In this document: in pieces, positions 34,085 to 43,495 of the stretch
Position numbering within the stretch: position 1 is the stretch's first letter
How the letters are laid out: each line of letters starts with the position of its first letter
Origin: Pseudomonas sp. PB106
GTDB lineage: Bacteria > Pseudomonadota > Gammaproteobacteria > Pseudomonadales > Pseudomonadaceae
DNA: 64,000 nucleotides
Assembly: GCF_009764645.1 (NCBI RefSeq)
Contig: NZ_RWIM01000118.1
Coordinates: forward strand, 21,987-85,986
Direction: 5' to 3'
Translations under genes and position numbers: made by a program
The notes under the pieces: generated by a model
The model's database searches: none
What the model saw: only the letters and a program-made list of their open reading frames with translations
Told to the model about the DNA's origin: nothing

Positions 34085-35641
34085 TTATTTCATCCCCAAC
34101 CGCTTGGCCATCCGCCCAAGGTTCGCCCGGTCCAGCCCCAAATCTCTTGCGGCACTGGCCCAGTTATCCTGATTACGCTCCAGCGCCGCACTGATCAAGC
34201 GGCGCTGATACGCCTCGGTCGCGCTGCGCAAATCACCCGTAATCAGCGGCGCAGCAGCGACCGCGCCGGCCATGGGTTCAGCCGGGTTATCCACAACCTC
34301 GCGCGGCAAATCCAGATCCGCTGCACTCAAGCTGAGAATCTTCGGTCGCACCTTGCAGTTGCCCAGCGCCTTCAATGCGCTGCGTCCGATCAAGTGTTCC
34401 AGTTCGCGTACATTGCCCGGCCACGTGTAGGCCAGCAGCGCTTCCTGAGCGTCGCTGTTCAGACGCAGGCTGTTAAGGCCCATACGCGAGCGGTTCTGTT
34501 CGAGGAAGAAACCGCTGAGCAGCAACACGTCACGTCCGCGATCACGTAGCGCCGGCACTCGCAGCGGGTAAACGCTAAGGCGATGGTAGAAGTCGGCGCG
34601 ATAACGACCGCTGCGCACTTCTTCGGCCAGGTCGCGATTGGTCGCGGCGATCAAGCGCACGTCGACCTGATGCTCCTTGTCCGAGCCCAGACGCTGCAAC
34701 TGCCCGCTCTGCAAAACCCGCAGCAACTTGGCCTGTACCGTCAGCGACAGCTCGCCGACTTCGTCGAGAAACAGCGTGCCGCCATTGGCCAGTTCGAACT
34801 TGCCGCGACGATCACTGGTGGCGCCGGTGAACGCGCCGCGCACATGACCGAACAGTTCGCTTTCCACCAAGGTATCCGGCAGGGCGGCGCAGTTGAGGCT
34901 AATGATCGGTTGGTCGGCGCGCGGTGACGCGGCGTGGATCGCTTGCGCCACCAGCTCTTTGCCGACCCCGGTTTCACCGGTGATCAACACGGTCAGATCA
35001 CTGCCACCGACCAGGTTTATTTCTTCCACCAAGCGTTTAAGTGTTTTGCTCTGGCCGATCATTTCGCGGTGCTGCTGACCGCTGGCCTGACGGTAAACCT
35101 CAGCGCGTTGATGCTCGTCTTCGGCGCGAGTGGCCAGCCGTTCGATGCGCTCGGCGGCGTTGACCGTGGCCGAGGCGAGGCTGGCGAAGGCTTGCAAGGC
35201 ATCGAGTTCGATCGGTTCGAATCGCTCGGGATCGAGTGCATCAAGGGTAATCAGGCCCCAGAGCTTTTCATCGACAAACAAAGGACAGCCGAGGCAGTCG
35301 TGAACTTCAAGATGCTCATCGAGACCATCGACCAGACCGTCGTAAGGATCGGGCAAATCACTGTCAGCGGCGAAGCGGGTTGGCCCGGCACCGGCCAGGA
35401 GGATTTCGAAGCGCGGGTGTTCGCTGACTTTGAAGCGCCGGCCCAGGGTGTCAGTGCTCAGGCCATCCACCGCCAGCGGCACCAGCGATTCACCGTCGAG
35501 CCGCAACAACGCGGCGGCATCGCAGGGCAACAGCGCGCGCATGGCTTCGAGCAGGCGTCGGTAACGCTCACCCTCAGGCAGTTCGCGGGAGAGGTCGGAA
35601 ACCAGAGGCAGCAGGGCGGTGAGCAGTGATTTGGCGGTCAT
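34085..35641 (-). CDS. norR: Nitric oxide-responsive activator NorR
   Basis: Sigma54-dependent activator of 518 residues. An N-terminal GAF domain holds the non-haem iron that senses NO in this family; the AAA+ domain shows Walker A GETGVGKE near 218, GAFTGA at 269-274 (sigma54 contact) and the [11 protein letters not shown]alker B; a C-terminal Fis-type helix-turn-helix follows. It is divergent from hmp with three matching binding sites between them, so its direct target is clear from context. Confidence 0.93.
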   Translation of the reverse strand: MTAKSLLTALLPLVSDLSRELPEGERYRRLLEAMRALLPCDAAALLRLDGESLVPLAVDGLSTDTLGRRFKVSEHPRFEILLAGAGPTRFAADSDLPDPYDGLVDGLDEHLEVHDCLGCPLFVDEKLWGLITLDALDPERFEPIELDALQAFASLASATVNAAERIERLATRAEDEHQRAEVYRQASGQQHREMIGQSKTLKRLVEEINLVGGSDLTVLITGETGVGKELVAQAIHAASPRADQPIISLNCAALPDTLVESELFGHVRGAFTGATSDRRGKFELANGGTLFLDEVGELSLTVQAKLLRVLQSGQLQRLGSDKEHQVDVRLIAATNRDLAEEVRSGRYRADFYHRLSVYPLRVPALRDRGRDVLLLSGFFLEQNRSRMGLNSLRLNSDAQEALLAYTWPGNVRELEHLIGRSALKALGNCKVRPKILSLSAADLDLPREVVDNPAEPMAGAVAAAPLITGDLRSATEAYQRRLISAALERNQDNWASAARDLGLDRANLGRMAKRLGMK

Positions 35642-35650
35642 GGTCTTGTA

Positions 35651-35661
35651 GTCAAAGGGAC
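35651..35661. promoter_or_regulatory. NorR-binding site 1
   Basis: GTCAAAGGGAC fits GT-N7-AC, the core bound by NorR in E. coli, and is one of three sites of the form GTC-N5-GAC in the norR-hmp gap. Confidence 0.65.
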
Positions 35662-35669
35662 ACGATGTA

Positions 35670-35680
35670 GTCGGGATGAC
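35670..35680. promoter_or_regulatory. NorR-binding site 2
   Basis: GTCGGGATGAC fits GT-N7-AC within the longer dyad TAGTC-N5-GACTA. It begins 19 bases after site 1. Confidence 0.72.
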
Positions 35681-35695
35681 TATAAGTCTGTTTGG

Positions 35696-35706
35696 GTCGT
35701 TATGAC
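35696..35706. promoter_or_regulatory. NorR-binding site 3
   Basis: GTCGTTATGAC fits GT-N7-AC, 26 bases after site 2. A further dyad, AAGACTT-AC-AAGTCTT at 35710-35725, follows at once and is of unknown role. Confidence 0.7.
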
Positions 35707-35747
35707 TACAAGACTTACAAGTCTTTGAATTATATGGATAAAAAATC

Positions 35748-35763
35748 TGGCACGAAATCTGAT
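35748..35763 (+). promoter_or_regulatory. Sigma54-like promoter of hmp
   Basis: TGGCACG then four bases and CTGAT: a full -24 element with a degenerate -12 element at the right spacing, 42 bases before the hmp ATG and downstream of the NorR sites. The weak -12 half keeps confidence moderate. Confidence 0.6.
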
Positions 35764-35805
35764 AAGTCTAAGGTAACTTTTCAATAAAGCTCAGGAGTTG
35801 CTCTT

Positions 35806-36987
35806 ATGCTTAGCGTCCAGGATCGTGCCATCGTCAAGTCCACCGTGCCTCTGCTGGAAAGCGGCGGGGAAGCGCTGATCACGCACTTCTACCGCATGAT
35901 GCTCTCTGAATACCCTGAGGTGCGCCCACTGTTCAACCAGGCCCACCAGGCCAGCGGCGATCAGCCGCGTGCTCTGGCCAACGGCGTCTTGATGTATGCG
36001 CGGCATATTGATCAGCTCGACCAGTTGGGCGATCTGGTCGCGAAAATCATCAACAAGCACGTGGCCCTGCAGATTCTGCCGGAGCACTACCCGATTGTCG
36101 GTGCGTGCCTGCTGCGCGCCATCTCCGAAGTGCTCGGCGAAGAGATCGCCACGCCTGAAGTGATGAGCGCCTGGGGCGCAGCGTACGGTCAACTGGCTGA
36201 CATCCTGATCGGCGCCGAAACCGCTATTTATGACCAGAAAGAACACGCGGTCGGCGGCTGGCGCGGAGCGCGTGAATTCATCGTCGCGGCCAAGGTCGAG
36301 GAGAGCGCGGAAATCATCTCCTTCTACTTTGAGCCGGCAGACAGAGGCCCGATCCTGGCAGCCGAACCGGGTCAGTACATCGGCATGAAGCTGATCCTCG
36401 ATGGCGAAGAAATCCGTCGCAACTACTCGTTGTCGGCGCTGGCCAATAAAGGTCAGTACCGCATCAGCGTCAAGCGTGAACCGGGTGGCCGCGCGTCCAA
36501 CCATTTGCACGATCAACTGCATGTTGGCGCGAGCATTCAACTGTTTCCACCCTCGGGCGAATTCACCCTGACGGCCAGCGACAAACCGCTGGTGCTGATC
36601 AGTGGCGGCGTTGGCATCACTCCGACGTTGGCGATGCTCGAAGCGGCGCTGGAAACCGAGCGCCCGGTGCATTTCATCCACTGCGCGCGCAATGGCAGCG
36701 TCCATGCGTTCCGCGATTGGGTCGATGGCCTGGCGGCGCGTCATCCGCAACTCAAGCGTTTCTACTGCTACGCCGAAGACGATGGCGTCAGCCCGGCGGC
36801 GGACAAGGTGGGCCTGCTGAGCGTGGAGCAATTGGGCGAGTGGCTGCCTGAGCAGCGTGATGTCGACGCTTACTTCCTTGGGCCGAAGGGGTTCATGGGC
36901 GCGATCAAGCGTCATTTGAAAGCCTTGGGTGTGCCAGAGAAGCAGAGTCGTTACGAGTTCTTCGGGCCAGCGTCTGCTTTGGAATGA
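35806..36987 (+). CDS. hmp: Flavohaemoprotein Hmp, nitric oxide dioxygenase
   Basis: Detoxifies NO to nitrate with O2 and NAD(P)H. 393 residues: globin domain 1-140 with distal Tyr29 and proximal His85 (INKHVALQ), then an FAD-binding domain (RNYSLSA near residue 206) and an NAD-binding domain (LISGGVGITPTLAML near 265). AGGAG eight bases before the ATG. Expression is predicted to need NorR and sigma54 from the sites upstream. Confidence 0.95.
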   Translation: MLSVQDRAIVKSTVPLLESGGEALITHFYRMMLSEYPEVRPLFNQAHQASGDQPRALANGVLMYARHIDQLDQLGDLVAKIINKHVALQILPEHYPIVGACLLRAISEVLGEEIATPEVMSAWGAAYGQLADILIGAETAIYDQKEHAVGGWRGAREFIVAAKVEESAEIISFYFEPADRGPILAAEPGQYIGMKLILDGEEIRRNYSLSALANKGQYRISVKREPGGRASNHLHDQLHVGASIQLFPPSGEFTLTASDKPLVLISGGVGITPTLAMLEAALETERPVHFIHCARNGSVHAFRDWVDGLAARHPQLKRFYCYAEDDGVSPAADKVGLLSVEQLGEWLPEQRDVDAYFLGPKGFMGAIKRHLKALGVPEKQSRYEFFGPASALE

Positions 36988-37008
36988 TCTGATATCGAGT
37001 CGTCCCCG

Positions 37009-37098
37009 ATCGCGGGCAAGCCCGCTCCCACAGTTTCAGCGTCGCTCACAGATTCTTTTGGGCAGCGCGAATCCTGTGGGAGCGGGCTTGCCCGCGAT
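37009..37098. repeat. REP-type inverted pair (GAGCGGGCTTGCCCGCGAT family)
   Basis: A 25-base perfect inverted repeat, 37009-37033 against 37074-37098. It follows the hmp stop and probably ends that transcript. The remainder of the gap to dsbB (to 37240) is A/T-rich and should carry the dsbB promoter. Confidence 0.88.
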
Positions 37099-37240
37099 AG
37101 CCGTTACACAATTGTGATTTGCAAAACAGCCCTGCAATTTAATGGTTCCTTAACCGCTTTATCGTTTATTGCCCCGGTGTAGACTTGCGACAACTTTCAG
37201 CCGCACGCCGGCTGAACCATGGACAAACAAGGGAAAGGCG

Positions 37241-37750
37241 ATGAGCGAGGAAACGATTCGGTTGGGCCGTGAGCGGCGCTTTCTGGTGCTGTTGGGGATC
37301 ATCTGTCTGGCGCTGATCGGTGGCGCGCTGTACATGCAAATCGTGCTGGGTGAGGCGCCGTGCCCCCTGTGCATTCTGCAGCGCTATGCGTTGCTGCTGA
37401 TTGCGCTGTTCGCGTTCATCGGCGCGGCCATGCGCACCCGTCGCAGCATCACCGTGTTTGAAGTGCTGGTGGTGATTTGTGCGCTGGCCGGGGCCGCTGT
37501 CGCCGGGCATCACGTGTACACGCAGTTCTACCCGGCGGTGAGCTGCGGCATCGATGTGTTGCAGCCGATTGTCGATGATCTGCCACTGGCGAAGATCTTC
37601 CCGCTGGGCTTCCAGGTCGATGGATTCTGCTCGACGCCGTACCCGCCGATTCTCGGTCTGTCGCTGGCGCAATGGGCGCTGGTGGCGTTCGTGCTGGTGG
37701 TGATTCTGGTGCCGCTGCTGACCTCGCGTAACCGAAAAGCACTGCGCTGA
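37241..37750 (+). CDS. dsbB: Disulfide bond formation protein B
   Basis: Inner-membrane quinone reductase that reoxidises DsbA. 169 residues, four membrane helices, with the first redox pair Cys41-Cys44 (CPLC) and the second pair Cys102 and Cys130 in the second periplasmic loop. The ATG at 37241 follows GGGAAAGG and starts the usual sequence. It passes electrons to ubiquinone, which fits its place before the cyo quinol oxidase genes, though a terminator separates them. Confidence 0.93.
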   Translation: MSEETIRLGRERRFLVLLGIICLALIGGALYMQIVLGEAPCPLCILQRYALLLIALFAFIGAAMRTRRSITVFEVLVVICALAGAAVAGHHVYTQFYPAVSCGIDVLQPIVDDLPLAKIFPLGFQVDGFCSTPYPPILGLSLAQWALVAFVLVVILVPLLTSRNRKALR

Positions 37751-37780
37751 GTCAACTATTCGGCGGAGTGGCCGATACAG

Positions 37781-37820
37781 AAAGCGCCCCGATTTGCGGA
37801 TCAGCAAATCGGGGCGTTTT
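37781..37820 (+). terminator. Terminator after dsbB
   Basis: CGCCCCGATTTGC, six-base loop, GCAAATCGGGGCG, then TTTT; thirteen perfect base pairs. Confidence 0.92.
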
Positions 37821-37879
37821 ACATTTTCACAGCGTTTGTGAAAACACCGTGACGAACGGCAATGGAGGGTGCGGCAAGT

Positions 37880-37911
37880 GTGCGACATGTTGTCACACGC
37901 GGCGTGTCGCA
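37880..37911. promoter_or_regulatory. Operator-like inverted repeats upstream of cyo
   Basis: GTGCGACATGTTGTCACAC (37880-37898) is a dyad of the form GTGxGACA-N3-TGTCxCAC. A further TGTCGCA at 37905-37911 is the exact reverse complement of TGCGACA at 37881-37887. Three half-sites in 32 bases suggest a regulator dimer pair; its identity is unknown. Confidence 0.45.
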
Positions 37912-38143
37912 GGGTGCCGTGAAGGGGCCGATTGGTCTCTTGTTACATAAAAACATTGGTCTGTTTCGGCGTTTTTCGCTTTCTGCACACGAGTGCCAGA
38001 TCAGGCAGTTTTAACAAGCGCCGGCATATGGCCAAAAGCCTTGGGTTATCGGGCTTTGCGCTATTCCGGGACTCGGAAAAGGCCTTCAGAGCTGTCTGAA
38101 CTGAGGCGGGTACACGTACAAATTTTGGTGTTTTTGTTGAGAA

Positions 38144-38157
38144 TTGATTTCGATAAC
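38144..38157. promoter_or_regulatory. Weak Anr/FNR-like box
   Basis: TTGAT-TTCG-ATAAC matches the TTGAT-N4-ATCAA dyad at eight of ten positions. Oxygen control of a cytochrome oxidase would be logical, but the match is imperfect and the site is 435 bases from cyoA. Confidence 0.3.
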
Positions 38158-38591
38158 ATGCGGAACTTTTGCAAAAATGGCGATGGATTGTTGCTCGAAC
38201 GGATAAAAATTATTTCGGGATAAGACATGGTGTATAGGGCGCTACCTATCTACAATCGCCCGCACTGAATTCCCGGCACTGTTCAGCCTTTATTAAGGAA
38301 CACATTAATAAGGCGCTGCGCAGAAAGTCGGGTGTCGAGTGAGTCGTGAGGCTTCCAAGACACCCAGGTGTCGGTGCCTTCCAACTTTCCGCACCAAATG
38401 GAATTGGTCTGTAACAAGGCCTTTGACCACGAATTCGAATAAGAACTGACCGCTGTCCCAGGATTTGTCGAGCGTCTGACGCGCGACGGGCGGCCCTTAT
38501 TCAATCCAAAGAAAATGCCAACCCTTGGCAGGGTGAAGTGTTGGCGATCAAAACCCAACTGCATTGCGCAAGCTGCTTTAGAGGTCGTGAG

Positions 38592-39533
38592 ATGAGTAAA
38601 AACAGGTACCCCAGATTACTAGGCCTAGTGCCGCTGCTCGGCACGTTGTTGCTGGGAGGCTGCAACATGACCTTGCTCAATCCAACGGGCCAGGTTGGCC
38701 TGGAACAGCGAAACCTGATCATCACCGCGACCCTGCTGATGCTGTTGGTCGTCGTGCCGGTTATCGTCATGACCTTCCTGTTCGCCTGGAAGTACCGCGC
38801 GTCGAACAAGAACGCCGTCTACACCCCGAAATGGTCGCACTCGACCAAAATCGAAGTGGCAGTCTGGACCATCCCGGTCCTGATCATCATTGCCCTGGGT
38901 TACATCACCTACATTTCGACCCACGAATTGGACCCGTATCGTCCGATTCAATCCGACGTCAAGCCGGTGACCATCGAAGTGGTCGCGCTGGACTGGAAGT
39001 GGCTGTTCATCTACCCGGAACAAGGCATCGCCACGGTCAACAAGATCGTGTTCCCGGCGCACACGCCAATCAACTTCAAGATCACCTCTGACGCTGTGAT
39101 GAACTCGTTCTTCATCCCGGGTCTGGGCGGCCAGATCTACGCGATGGCGGGCATGCAGACCAAGCTGCACCTGATCGCTGACCGTAACGCTGAAATGGAC
39201 GGTATCTCCGCCAACTACAGCGGCGCGGGTTTCACCGGCATGAAGTTCAAAGCTATCTCCACCACTCAGGAAGATTTCGACACCTGGGTCAGTGAAGTCA
39301 AGAAGTCACCTAAACAGCTTGATCAAGCTGAATACGCAGCCCTTGCCAAGCCAAGCCAGAACAACCCAGTCGAGCTCTACTCCTCGGTCACGCCGAACCA
39401 GTTCCAGATCATCGTCGACAAGTACGAAGGTATGAAGCCGGGCAAGCCACTGAAGCACGAGAAGAAAGAGAAAGAAGTGGCGGCCACGGAAATTGACTCG
39501 AGTTCGCATTCAGCTGCCGGGGCAGAGGAGTAA
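38592..39533 (+). CDS. cyoA: Cytochrome bo3 ubiquinol oxidase subunit II
   Basis: 313-residue lipoprotein subunit: signal with lipobox LLLGGC, two membrane helices, and a cupredoxin-type periplasmic domain (VVALDWKWLFIYPEQGIATVN). It lacks the CuA Cys ligands, the mark of a quinol rather than cytochrome c oxidase. The C-terminus is a charged Lys/Glu tail. ATG at 38592, with AGAGG upstream, starts the signal peptide. Confidence 0.95.
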   Translation: MSKNRYPRLLGLVPLLGTLLLGGCNMTLLNPTGQVGLEQRNLIITATLLMLLVVVPVIVMTFLFAWKYRASNKNAVYTPKWSHSTKIEVAVWTIPVLIIIALGYITYISTHELDPYRPIQSDVKPVTIEVVALDWKWLFIYPEQGIATVNKIVFPAHTPINFKITSDAVMNSFFIPGLGGQIYAMAGMQTKLHLIADRNAEMDGISANYSGAGFTGMKFKAISTTQEDFDTWVSEVKKSPKQLDQAEYAALAKPSQNNPVELYSSVTPNQFQIIVDKYEGMKPGKPLKHEKKEKEVAATEIDSSSHSAAGAEE

Positions 39534-39536
39534 ACG

Positions 39537-41567
39537 ATGTTTGGTAAATTAAGTTGGGAAGCAGTCCCATTCCACGAACCGATCGTGATGATTACCATCG
39601 CCATGATCGCGCTCGGTGGTCTGGCGCTGTTCGCTGCAATCACCTACTTCAAGAAGTGGACGTACCTGTGGACCGAGTGGTTGACCTCGGTAGACCACAA
39701 GAAAATCGGCGTGATGTACATCATCGTCGCCATGGTCATGCTGCTGCGCGGTTTTGCCGACGCGATCATGATGCGTACCCAGTTGGCCATGGCCACCGAG
39801 GGTTCGCCTGGCTACCTGCCACCTGAACACTATGACCAGATCTTCACCGCTCACGGTGTGATCATGATCATCTTCATGGCGATGCCATTCTTCACCGGCC
39901 TGATGAACCTTGCAGTGCCGCTGCAGATCGGCGCGCGTGACGTTGCGTTCCCGTTCCTGAACTCCCTGAGCTTCTGGCTGCTGGTTTCCGGCGTAGTACT
40001 GATCAACCTGTCGCTGGGCGTCGGCGAATTCGCCAAGACCGGTTGGGTTGCCTATCCACCACTGTCGGGTCTGCAATACAGCCCTGGCGTGGGCATGGAC
40101 TACTACATCTGGGCGCTACAGTTATCCGGGTTAGGTACGACGCTAACGGGGGTTAACTTCCTCGCGACCGTACTGAAAATGCGTACCCCTGGCATGAAAC
40201 TGATGGACATGCCGATCTTCACCTGGACCTGCACCTGGGCAAACGTTCTGATCGTGGCTTCGTTCCCGATCCTGACCGCTACCCTGGCACTGCTGACCCT
40301 TGACCGTTACATGGATTTCCACATTTTCACCAATGAACTTGGTGGCAATCCAATGATGTACGTCAACCTGTTCTGGGCCTGGGGCCACCCTGAGGTTTAC
40401 ATCCTGATCCTGCCGGCATTCGGCATCTTCTCGGAAGTGATCTCGGCGTTCACCGGCAAGAAACTGTTCGGCCACCACTCGATGATCTACGCCTCGGGCG
40501 CGATCTCGGTACTGGGCTTCATGGTTTGGCTGCACCACTTCTTCACCATGGGTTCGGGTGCAAGCGTCAACGCCTTCTTCGGTCTGGCGACGATGCTTAT
40601 TTCCATCCCGACGGGTGTGAAGCTATTCAACTGGCTGTTCACCATCTACCAGGGCCGTCTGCGCTTCACCAGCCAGGTGCTGTGGACTCTGGGCTTCATG
40701 GTGACTTTCGCCATCGGCGGCATGACTGGCGTACTGCTGGCCATCCCGGGTGCTGACTTCGTTCTGCACAACAGCCTGTTCGTGATCGCGCACTTCCACA
40801 ACGTGATCATCGGTGGTGCGGTATTCGGTTACATCGCTGGTTTCGCGTTCTACTTCCCGAAAGCGTTCGGCTTCAAGCTGCACGAAGGTTGGGGTAAAGC
40901 AGCGTTCTGGTTCTGGATCTCGGGCTTCTTCGTCGCGTTCATGCCGCTCTATGCACTGGGCTTCATGGGCATGACCCGTCGTCTGAACGCCACCACCAAC
41001 CCTGAGTGGGTACCGTACCTGTACGTTGCCATGTTCGGTGCGGTGATGATCGCTGCCGGTATCGCCTGCCAACTGATTCAGCTGTACGTCAGTGTGCGTG
41101 ACCGCAACAAGCCAGAGAACATTTGCGATCACGGTGACCCGTGGAATGCACACACTCTGGAATGGTCGACCTCGTCGCCTCCGCCGTTCTACAACTTCGC
41201 TGTGCTGCCAAAGGCTGACTGCATCGACCCGTTCACTGAAGCCAAGGAAAACGGTACTGCGTACCAGCAACCGGCCAAGTACGAGCCGATCCACATGCCG
41301 AACAACACCGCCACTGGTGTGGTGATGGGCGCGCTGTTGACCGTCTTCGGTTTCGCCATGATCTGGCACATCTGGTGGCTGGCGATCGCGAGCCTGGTAG
41401 GCACTGTTGTCTACTTCGTGATCCACGCTGCACGTGACGACCAGGGCTATATGGTTCCGGTTGAAACGATCGAACGTATCGAAGCCGAGCAGCACAAGCG
41501 TCTGGTCGCGGCAGGGAAAATCCCGGCCAATGCCACCCGTGTTGAAACCTCGTTGGAACAGGCTTAA
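39537..41567 (+). CDS. cyoB: Cytochrome bo3 ubiquinol oxidase subunit I
   Basis: Catalytic subunit of 676 residues and about 15 membrane helices, holding low-spin haem b, haem o3 and CuB. The CuB ligand signature [17 protein letters not shown] near residue 280, the HH pair in WLHHFFTMG near 333, and HFHNVIIGG near 419 (haem ligands) are all present. It reduces O2 to water and pumps protons. Three bases after cyoA. Confidence 0.97.
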   Translation: MFGKLSWEAVPFHEPIVMITIAMIALGGLALFAAITYFKKWTYLWTEWLTSVDHKKIGVMYIIVAMVMLLRGFADAIMMRTQLAMATEGSPGYLPPEHYDQIFTAHGVIMIIFMAMPFFTGLMNLAVPLQIGARDVAFPFLNSLSFWLLVSGVVLINLSLGVGEFAKTGWVAYPPLSGLQYSPGVGMDYYIWALQLSGLGTTLTGVNFLATVLKMRTPGMKLMDMPIFTWTCTWANVLIVASFPILTATLALLTLDRYMDFHIFTNELGGNPMMYVNLFWAWGHPEVYILILPAFGIFSEVISAFTGKKLFGHHSMIYASGAISVLGFMVWLHHFFTMGSGASVNAFFGLATMLISIPTGVKLFNWLFTIYQGRLRFTSQVLWTLGFMVTFAIGGMTGVLLAIPGADFVLHNSLFVIAHFHNVIIGGAVFGYIAGFAFYFPKAFGFKLHEGWGKAAFWFWISGFFVAFMPLYALGFMGMTRRLNATTNPEWVPYLYVAMFGAVMIAAGIACQLIQLYVSVRDRNKPENICDHGDPWNAHTLEWSTSSPPPFYNFAVLPKADCIDPFTEAKENGTAYQQPAKYEPIHMPNNTATGVVMGALLTVFGFAMIWHIWWLAIASLVGTVVYFVIHAARDDQGYMVPVETIERIEAEQHKRLVAAGKIPANATRVETSLEQA

Positions 41568-41570
41568 ACC

Positions 41571-42194
41571 ATGTCGAATTTAGTGACCAATGCTGGACAC
41601 GCCCATGGTGAACATGGGCACGATGACCATCACCACGATTCGGGCGAGATGACCGTATACGGTTTCTGGCTCTACCTGATGACCGACTGCATCTTGTTTG
41701 CGTCGATCTTCGCGGTATACGCGGTACTGGTAAACAACGTCGCCGGTGGCCCTGCGGGCCACGACATCTTCGAACTGCCATACGTGCTGGGCGAAACCGC
41801 TCTGCTGTTGTTCAGTTCGATCACCTACGGCTTCGCCATGCTGGCGTTGTACAAAGGCAAAAAGCAGCAGGTTCTGGGTTGGTTGTTCATGACCTTCCTG
41901 CTGGGCGCAGGCTTCATCGCCATGGAGATCAACGAGTTCCACCTGCTGATCTCCGAGGGCTTCGGTCCTAGCCGTTCGGGCTTCCTGTCCGCGTTCTTCA
42001 CCCTGGTCGGTACCCACGGTCTGCACGTATCCGCGGGTCTGATCTGGATGGGCATCATGATGTACCAGGTCAACAAGCACGGCCTGACGGCGACCAACAA
42101 GACCCGTCTGAGCTGCCTGAGCCTGTTCTGGCACTTCCTGGACGTGGTGTGGATCTGCGTATTCACCGTTGTTTACCTGATGGGGACCCTGTAA
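41571..42194 (+). CDS. cyoC: Cytochrome bo3 ubiquinol oxidase subunit III
   Basis: 207 residues, five membrane helices, with a His-rich N-terminal tail (about eight His in residues 9-25) and the [19 protein letters not shown]-terminal helix of the family. It supports assembly and stability. Its TAA shares a base with the cyoD ATG. Confidence 0.95.
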   Translation: MSNLVTNAGHAHGEHGHDDHHHDSGEMTVYGFWLYLMTDCILFASIFAVYAVLVNNVAGGPAGHDIFELPYVLGETALLLFSSITYGFAMLALYKGKKQQVLGWLFMTFLLGAGFIAMEINEFHLLISEGFGPSRSGFLSAFFTLVGTHGLHVSAGLIWMGIMMYQVNKHGLTATNKTRLSCLSLFWHFLDVVWICVFTVVYLMGTL

Positions 42195-42532
42195 TGGCTA
42201 ATGCACACTCCCATGACAGCCACGACGACGCCGGCCACGGCAGCGTCAAGTCCTACGCGATCGGCTTCATTCTGTCGGTGATCCTGACAGCAATCCCGTT
42301 TGCTCTGGTGATGTACCCGTCGTTGCCGAAGTCGATCACGCTGATGATCGTTCTGGCCTTCGCCGTGATCCAGGTGGTTGTCCACCTGGTGTACTTCCTG
42401 CACCTGGATCGCTCGGCTGCGCAACGTAACAACGTGATTGCCTTCGTGTTCGCCGCGATCGTGATTGTGCTGCTGGTTGGCCTGTCGCTGTGGATCATGT
42501 TCAGCATCCACACGTACATGATGGCGAAGTGA
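42194..42532 (+). CDS. cyoD: Cytochrome bo3 ubiquinol oxidase subunit IV
   Basis: 112 residues, three membrane helices, His-rich start and the family's [16 protein letters not shown] motif in the second helix. It aids CuB insertion. The start at 42194 overlaps the cyoC stop and gives the standard length. Confidence 0.94.
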   Translation: MANAHSHDSHDDAGHGSVKSYAIGFILSVILTAIPFALVMYPSLPKSITLMIVLAFAVIQVVVHLVYFLHLDRSAAQRNNVIAFVFAAIVIVLLVGLSLWIMFSIHTYMMAK

Positions 42533-42542
42533 GGTAGACCCG

Positions 42543-43430
42543 ATGTCGCTCAAGCACTTTATCCAAATCACCAAACCGGGGATCATTTTCGGTAACGTGC
42601 TTTCTGTGGCAGGCGGGTTCTTCCTGGCCTCGAAAGGGCATGTGGATCTGGCGGTGTTTCTGGCTGCCATGATCGGTACATCCCTGGTTGTCGCCTCCGG
42701 TTGCGTGTTCAACAACTGCATCGACCGCGACATCGACCTGAAGATGGAACGCACCAAGAACCGGGTGCTGGTCCAGGGCTTGATCTCCCTGAAACTGGCC
42801 CTGGTCTACGCGACCATCCTTGGTGTTCTCGGCGTTGCACTGTTGTACAAAGTGGCCAACCCGTTGGCCGCTTTGTTCGCGGTAATCGGCTTCATCATCT
42901 ACGTCGGCTTCTACAGCCTGTACCTCAAGCGCAAGTCGGTTCACGGCACGCTGGTGGGCAGTCTGTCGGGCGCCATGCCGCCAGTGATCGGTTACGTTGC
43001 CGTAACCAACAGCTTCGACATGGCCGCGCTGACGTTGCTGGTGATGTTCAGCCTGTGGCAGATGCCGCATTCCTACGCCATCGCGATCTTCCGCTTCAAC
43101 GATTACCTGGCCGCATCGATTCCTGTGTTGCCAGTGAAGCGCGGGATTCAAGTGGCGAAGAAGCACATCCTGCTCTACATCCTGGCGTTCCTCGTGGCGA
43201 CCTTGATGCTGACCTTCAGCGGTTACGCCGGCATGAGCTACCTCGCGGTTGCCGCGGCCATGGGCATGTACTGGTTGTACATGGCCTGGACCGGCTACAA
43301 AGCGGTGGATGACACGGTCTGGGCACGCAAGCTGTTCGTGTTCTCGATCTTCACCATCACTGCGTTGAGCGTCATGATGTCCCTGGACTTCAAGGTGCCG
43401 GCAGAGCTGCTGCTGACGTACGCGCCGTAA
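42543..43430 (+). CDS. cyoE: Protohaem IX farnesyltransferase (haem O synthase)
   Basis: UbiA-type membrane prenyltransferase that makes haem O for the bo3 oxidase. 295 residues, about nine helices, with the first Asp-rich motif [18 protein letters not shown] near residue 57 and YSLYLKRKS plus [13 protein letters not shown] near 140. Last gene of the cyo operon, followed by a strong terminator. Confidence 0.96.
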   Translation: MSLKHFIQITKPGIIFGNVLSVAGGFFLASKGHVDLAVFLAAMIGTSLVVASGCVFNNCIDRDIDLKMERTKNRVLVQGLISLKLALVYATILGVLGVALLYKVANPLAALFAVIGFIIYVGFYSLYLKRKSVHGTLVGSLSGAMPPVIGYVAVTNSFDMAALTLLVMFSLWQMPHSYAIAIFRFNDYLAASIPVLPVKRGIQVAKKHILLYILAFLVATLMLTFSGYAGMSYLAVAAAMGMYWLYMAWTGYKAVDDTVWARKLFVFSIFTITALSVMMSLDFKVPAELLLTYAP

Positions 43431-43448
43431 GGCTCAAAGGCTTGAAGA

Positions 43449-43485
43449 AAAACCCCGCACATTGAGAGATGTGCGGGGTTTTTTG
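43449..43485. terminator. Bidirectional terminator between cyoE and the AAA ATPase gene
   Basis: AACCCCGCACAT, six-base loop, ATGTGCGGGGTT with T-run after and A-run before, so it can end both converging transcripts. Confidence 0.92.
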
Positions 43486-43495
43486 TTGGGGCAGG

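Larger units (their letters stand above)
37821..38591 (+). promoter_or_regulatory. Long upstream region of the cyo operon
   Basis: No gene is convincing in these 771 bases. They hold an operator-like cluster at 37880-37911, an Anr/FNR-like half-match at 38144-38157, a hairpin with arms GCCTTTATTAA / TTAATAAGGC at 38286-38314, and A/T-rich stretches near 37935-37975 and 38120-38220 suitable for promoters. The ribosome site AGAGG lies seven bases before the cyoA ATG. Confidence 0.55.
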
